NCBI GenBank assembly: GCA_902782915.1
Contig: CACZOV010000149.1
Coordinates: forward strand, 1 to 8,428
DNA length: 8,428 nt
Reading direction: 5' to 3'
DNA from: an uncultured Erysipelotrichaceae bacterium
Lineage (GTDB): Bacteria; Bacillota_I; Bacilli_A; RF39; UBA660
Shown here: positions 6,800-8,428 of the stretch, one piece after another
Layout: each line of letters starts with the position of its first letter
Numbering within the stretch: the first letter of the stretch is position 1
The notes under the pieces: generated by a model
What the model saw: the letters and a program-made list of their open reading frames with translations, nothing else
What the model was told of the DNA's origin: nothing
Database searches by the model: none
Translations under genes and position numbers: made by a program

Positions 6800-7855
6800 A
6801 TGAATTATCAAGAATCACTTAAATATTTAGGACTTAATTTTAATTATACAAAAGATGAATTAAGAAAAAAATTTAGATTTCTTGCTAAAGAATATCATCC
6901 AGATACTAATATAAATAAAGTAGGATCAGAAGAAAAATTTAAAGAATTAAATCTTGCATATCATTTATTACTTAAAAGATTGGAAAATGATAAGTTAATA
7001 AAAAATGAAGAAGATCTTATTATTCTAAAAAATCAAATTATTTTAGAAATTAAAGAGTTAAAAGATAAATATTCTTATAAAGAAGTATATGATTTTGGAA
7101 TTAAATATTTATTACTTTTATCTAAAATAAATAATTTAAGAAGAGTATTAATTCTAAAAGATAAATTTGAAAAAGAAAAAAGTATTTTATTAAAAGAAAT
7201 TATTTTACCTAAGAAAAAGCAAGAATTATATAATACAATTGATAAATTTAAGGAAAGATATGGAAAATATGTAAGAGAAATATCTATTAAGTATCTAAAG
7301 TTATTACTAAATGTCAATGAAATAGATAATTTAGAGAAATTAAAATTTGATTTTTTAAAAGAAATTCATGAAGAGTATCAAAGAGAAATAGATGGTGAAA
7401 AGTTACTTGGTTTAAAAGATAAAATAAAAAGAATTATAATTTATAATTTTTATATAAATAGTATAGATAAATCAATGAATAGAATTTGTTTAAATTATGA
7501 TCTATTAAAAGAAGCTTTTACTCTTTTAAGTATAGTAGACTCAAAAAATATTAAAGAAATTATAACTATTTTAGAAAAAATTGATTATGATTATCCTGTT
7601 TTTGAAAAGAGTAAACTTGATCTTTTTTATTTAAAATACTTAGGTAGAATTTATTTTAAAGATTTAGATAAAGTTGATTCTTTAAAACCTAGAGTTATAG
7701 TATATGAAAATGAAAAAGGAAATAGTGAATTAAATTTAAAATTAAATAAATTTTATTACTATGCAACTATTAAAAATATAAGTTTAAATGAATTAATTGA
7801 TTTTGATTTTGCAAGTTTTTTAAATGAAAATTGTGAAAAGTCTTTGACTTTTTAA
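6800..7855 (+). CDS. J-domain (DnaJ-like, class III/C) protein with long uncharacterised helical C-terminus
   Basis: A 351-residue soluble protein. Residues 1 to about 62 form a J domain: helix II KDELRKKFRFLAKEY (18-32), the HPD tripeptide (33-35) that stimulates DnaK ATPase, and helix III EEKFKELNLAYHLLLKRL (44-61). The Gly/Phe region, CxxCxGxG zinc-binding repeats and C-terminal substrate domains of true DnaJ are absent; only two cysteines occur, at 230 and 345. The remaining 290 residues are Lys/Glu/Leu/Ile-rich and probably helical. Two segments (about 84-133 and 148-197) look like copies of each other, each containing IKYLxLL then NL and KF. No membrane segment or signal peptide is visible. 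I infer a specialised DnaK co-chaperone with an unknown client. It has its own promoter, no terminator of its own, and the next promoter begins inside its last codons. It is not in a dnaK-grpE context. Confidence 0.85.
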   Translation: MNYQESLKYLGLNFNYTKDELRKKFRFLAKEYHPDTNINKVGSEEKFKELNLAYHLLLKRLENDKLIKNEEDLIILKNQIILEIKELKDKYSYKEVYDFGIKYLLLLSKINNLRRVLILKDKFEKEKSILLKEIILPKKKQELYNTIDKFKERYGKYVREISIKYLKLLLNVNEIDNLEKLKFDFLKEIHEEYQREIDGEKLLGLKDKIKRIIIYNFYINSIDKSMNRICLNYDLLKEAFTLLSIVDSKNIKEIITILEKIDYDYPVFEKSKLDLFYLKYLGRIYFKDLDKVDSLKPRVIVYENEKGNSELNLKLNKFYYYATIKNISLNELIDFDFASFLNENCEKSLTF

Positions 7856-7871
7856 AAAAATATGATATGAT
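7844..7871 (+). promoter_or_regulatory. Sigma-A promoter of the T-box/valS unit
   Basis: TTGACT (7844-7849), a 16-bp spacer and TATGAT (7866-7871), with TG at 7863-7864 forming an extended -10. The -35 box lies in the final codons of the J-domain gene and the TAA stop is in the spacer. A TATAGT at 7871-7876 is a less well-spaced alternative. Confidence 0.7.
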
Positions 7872-7877
7872 ATAGTA

Positions 7878-8094
7878 AATTCAAAGAAGAAGAGGAGTAC
7901 ATATTATTTTATTTTAAGAGAGTTAGTGTTAGGTGCAAACTAATAGTAAGATGTATGGAAGGTAGCTTCTGAGATATGTATCTGAGTTTAGTAGGATATG
8001 TTGTTAATCGCATTAAGATTTTAAGGTAATTATTATTACAAATTAAGGTGGTACCACGGATTTCGTCCTTTAGGATGAAGTCCTTTTTATTTTA
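7878..8094 (+). ncRNA. T-box riboswitch (valine type) in the valS leader
   Basis: This leader senses uncharged tRNA(Val) and lets transcription proceed into valS when charging is low. Recognisable parts, in order: a purine-rich Stem I base with AGTAC (7896-7900); AGAGAG (7917-7922) followed by a TTAGT/ACTAA helix around the GGTGCAA loop region (7932-7938); CTGAGTTTAGTAGG (7982-7995), the usual specifier region; a TTAAT/ATTAA hairpin (8004-8016) as Stem III; and the T-box sequence AAGGTGGTACCACGG (8045-8059). In the T-box, TGGT (8049-8052) can pair with ACCA at the tRNA end, consistent with the A discriminator of tRNA(Val). AAGG (8045-8048) can pair with CCTT (8067-8070) as antiterminator. The best specifier codon is GTT (7986-7988, Val); its exact register is inferred from the consensus, and GTA at 7991-7993 is an alternative. 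Confidence 0.93.
8058..8088 (+). terminator. T-box-controlled intrinsic terminator
   Basis: An 11-bp stem (GGATTTCGTCC 8058-8068 with GGATGAAGTCC 8073-8083, two G-U pairs) with a TTTA loop is followed by TTTTT (8084-8088). Its left arm shares CC (8067-8068) with the antiterminator, so the two folds exclude each other. It may also end transcripts reading through from the J-domain gene. Confidence 0.92.
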
Positions 8095-8095
8095 G

Positions 8096-8101
8096 AAAGG
8101 A
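8096..8101 (+). promoter_or_regulatory. Ribosome binding site for valS
   Basis: AAAGGA just after the T-box terminator, 7-8 nt before ATG 8109. Confidence 0.8.
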
Positions 8102-8108
8102 ATATTTT

Positions 8109-8428
8109 ATGGAATTAGAAAAAAAGTATAATGCTTTAATGGTTGAAGATGGAAAAACAAAAAAATGGAAAGAAAAGGGATACTTTAATTGCAATTTAAA
8201 TTCAAAAAAAGATCCTTATTGTATTGTTTTACCTCCTCCTAATGTTACAGGTGTACTTCATTTAGGACATGCTTGGGATGTAACACTTCAAGATATTATA
8301 ATTCGTTATAAAAAGATGGAAGGATATGATACTTTATGGCTTCCAGGAATGGATCATGCTGCAATTGCGACAGAAGCTAAAGTTGTTAAGAGACTTAAAG
8401 ACCAAGGTATAAATAAATATGAATATGG
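8109..8428 (+). CDS. valS: Valine--tRNA ligase, N-terminal fragment (3' end outside window)
   Basis: ATG 8109 opens a frame that runs to the window edge (106 complete codons of an enzyme usually near 880 residues). ValS is a cytosolic class I synthetase that joins valine to tRNA(Val). The visible part is the start of the Rossmann catalytic domain, with PPPNVTG (42-48), the HIGH-type motif HLGH (51-54) and [19 protein letters not shown] (74-92). The last is diagnostic of ValS over IleS and LeuS; the HAAIATE variant replaces the HAGIATQ of proteobacterial enzymes. The KMSKS motif, editing domain and C-terminal coiled coil lie outside the window. The upstream T-box independently supports an aminoacyl-tRNA synthetase. 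Confidence 0.96.
   Translation, partial: MELEKKYNALMVEDGKTKKWKEKGYFNCNLNSKKDPYCIVLPPPNVTGVLHLGHAWDVTLQDIIIRYKKMEGYDTLWLPGMDHAAIATEAKVVKRLKDQGINKYEY

Noticed and set aside
7075..7317. 80-codon open frame on the minus strand inside the J-domain gene
   Set aside because: It lies wholly antisense to a well-supported gene, has no SD or promoter and shows only the Phe/Leu/Ser-rich composition expected from the reverse of AT-rich coding DNA.
1..8428. Mycoplasma-type code with TGA read as tryptophan
   Set aside because: Tryptophan codons checked are TGG, including all six in the LTA-synthase-like gene, and no frame needs TGA readthrough.

Overview
The window comes from a very AT-rich (roughly a quarter G+C by eye) Gram-positive bacterium of the Firmicutes (Bacillota), probably an uncultured Bacilli/Erysipelotrichia/RF39-like or Mollicutes-related lineage. 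The evidence is a T-box riboswitch before valS, a type VIIb secretion cluster end (EssC plus an EsaB/YukD-like protein), an LTA-synthase-family enzyme, strong Shine-Dalgarno sites and near-consensus sigma-A promoters. Tryptophan is encoded by TGG and no TGA is read through in any gene, so the standard code applies. None of the six complete genes ends in TGA.

Layout: (1) positions 1-997 hold the 3' end of an operon: the C-terminus of EssC (the secretion ATPase), then a 1-nt-overlapping esaB-like gene, closed by an intrinsic terminator whose stem contains the esaB stop codon. (2) 1003-4574: a perfect sigma-A promoter drives two 1-nt-overlapping genes for a heterodimeric ABC exporter with one degenerate and one canonical ATPase site. 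(3) 4575-4715: a short gap between convergent genes, with a bidirectional terminator. (4) 4716-6692, minus strand: a five-TM LTA-synthase/phosphoglycerol-transferase-family protein, started at TTG. (5) 6693-6799: back-to-back divergent promoters with an inverted repeat between and over their -35 boxes. (6) 6800-7855: a J-domain protein with a long, unrecognised helical C-terminus. (7) 7844-8428: a promoter overlapping the end of that gene, a valine-type T-box leader with its terminator, and the first 106 codons of valS.

Most of the window is surface biology (secretion, export, cell-envelope polymer synthesis) plus a chaperone-like protein and a housekeeping tRNA synthetase. I see no mobile element, CRISPR array, tRNA or rRNA. 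The least explained items are the J-domain protein with its apparent internal repeat, the shared putative operator between it and the LTA-synthase-like gene, and the two lone cysteines around the catalytic threonine of the latter.
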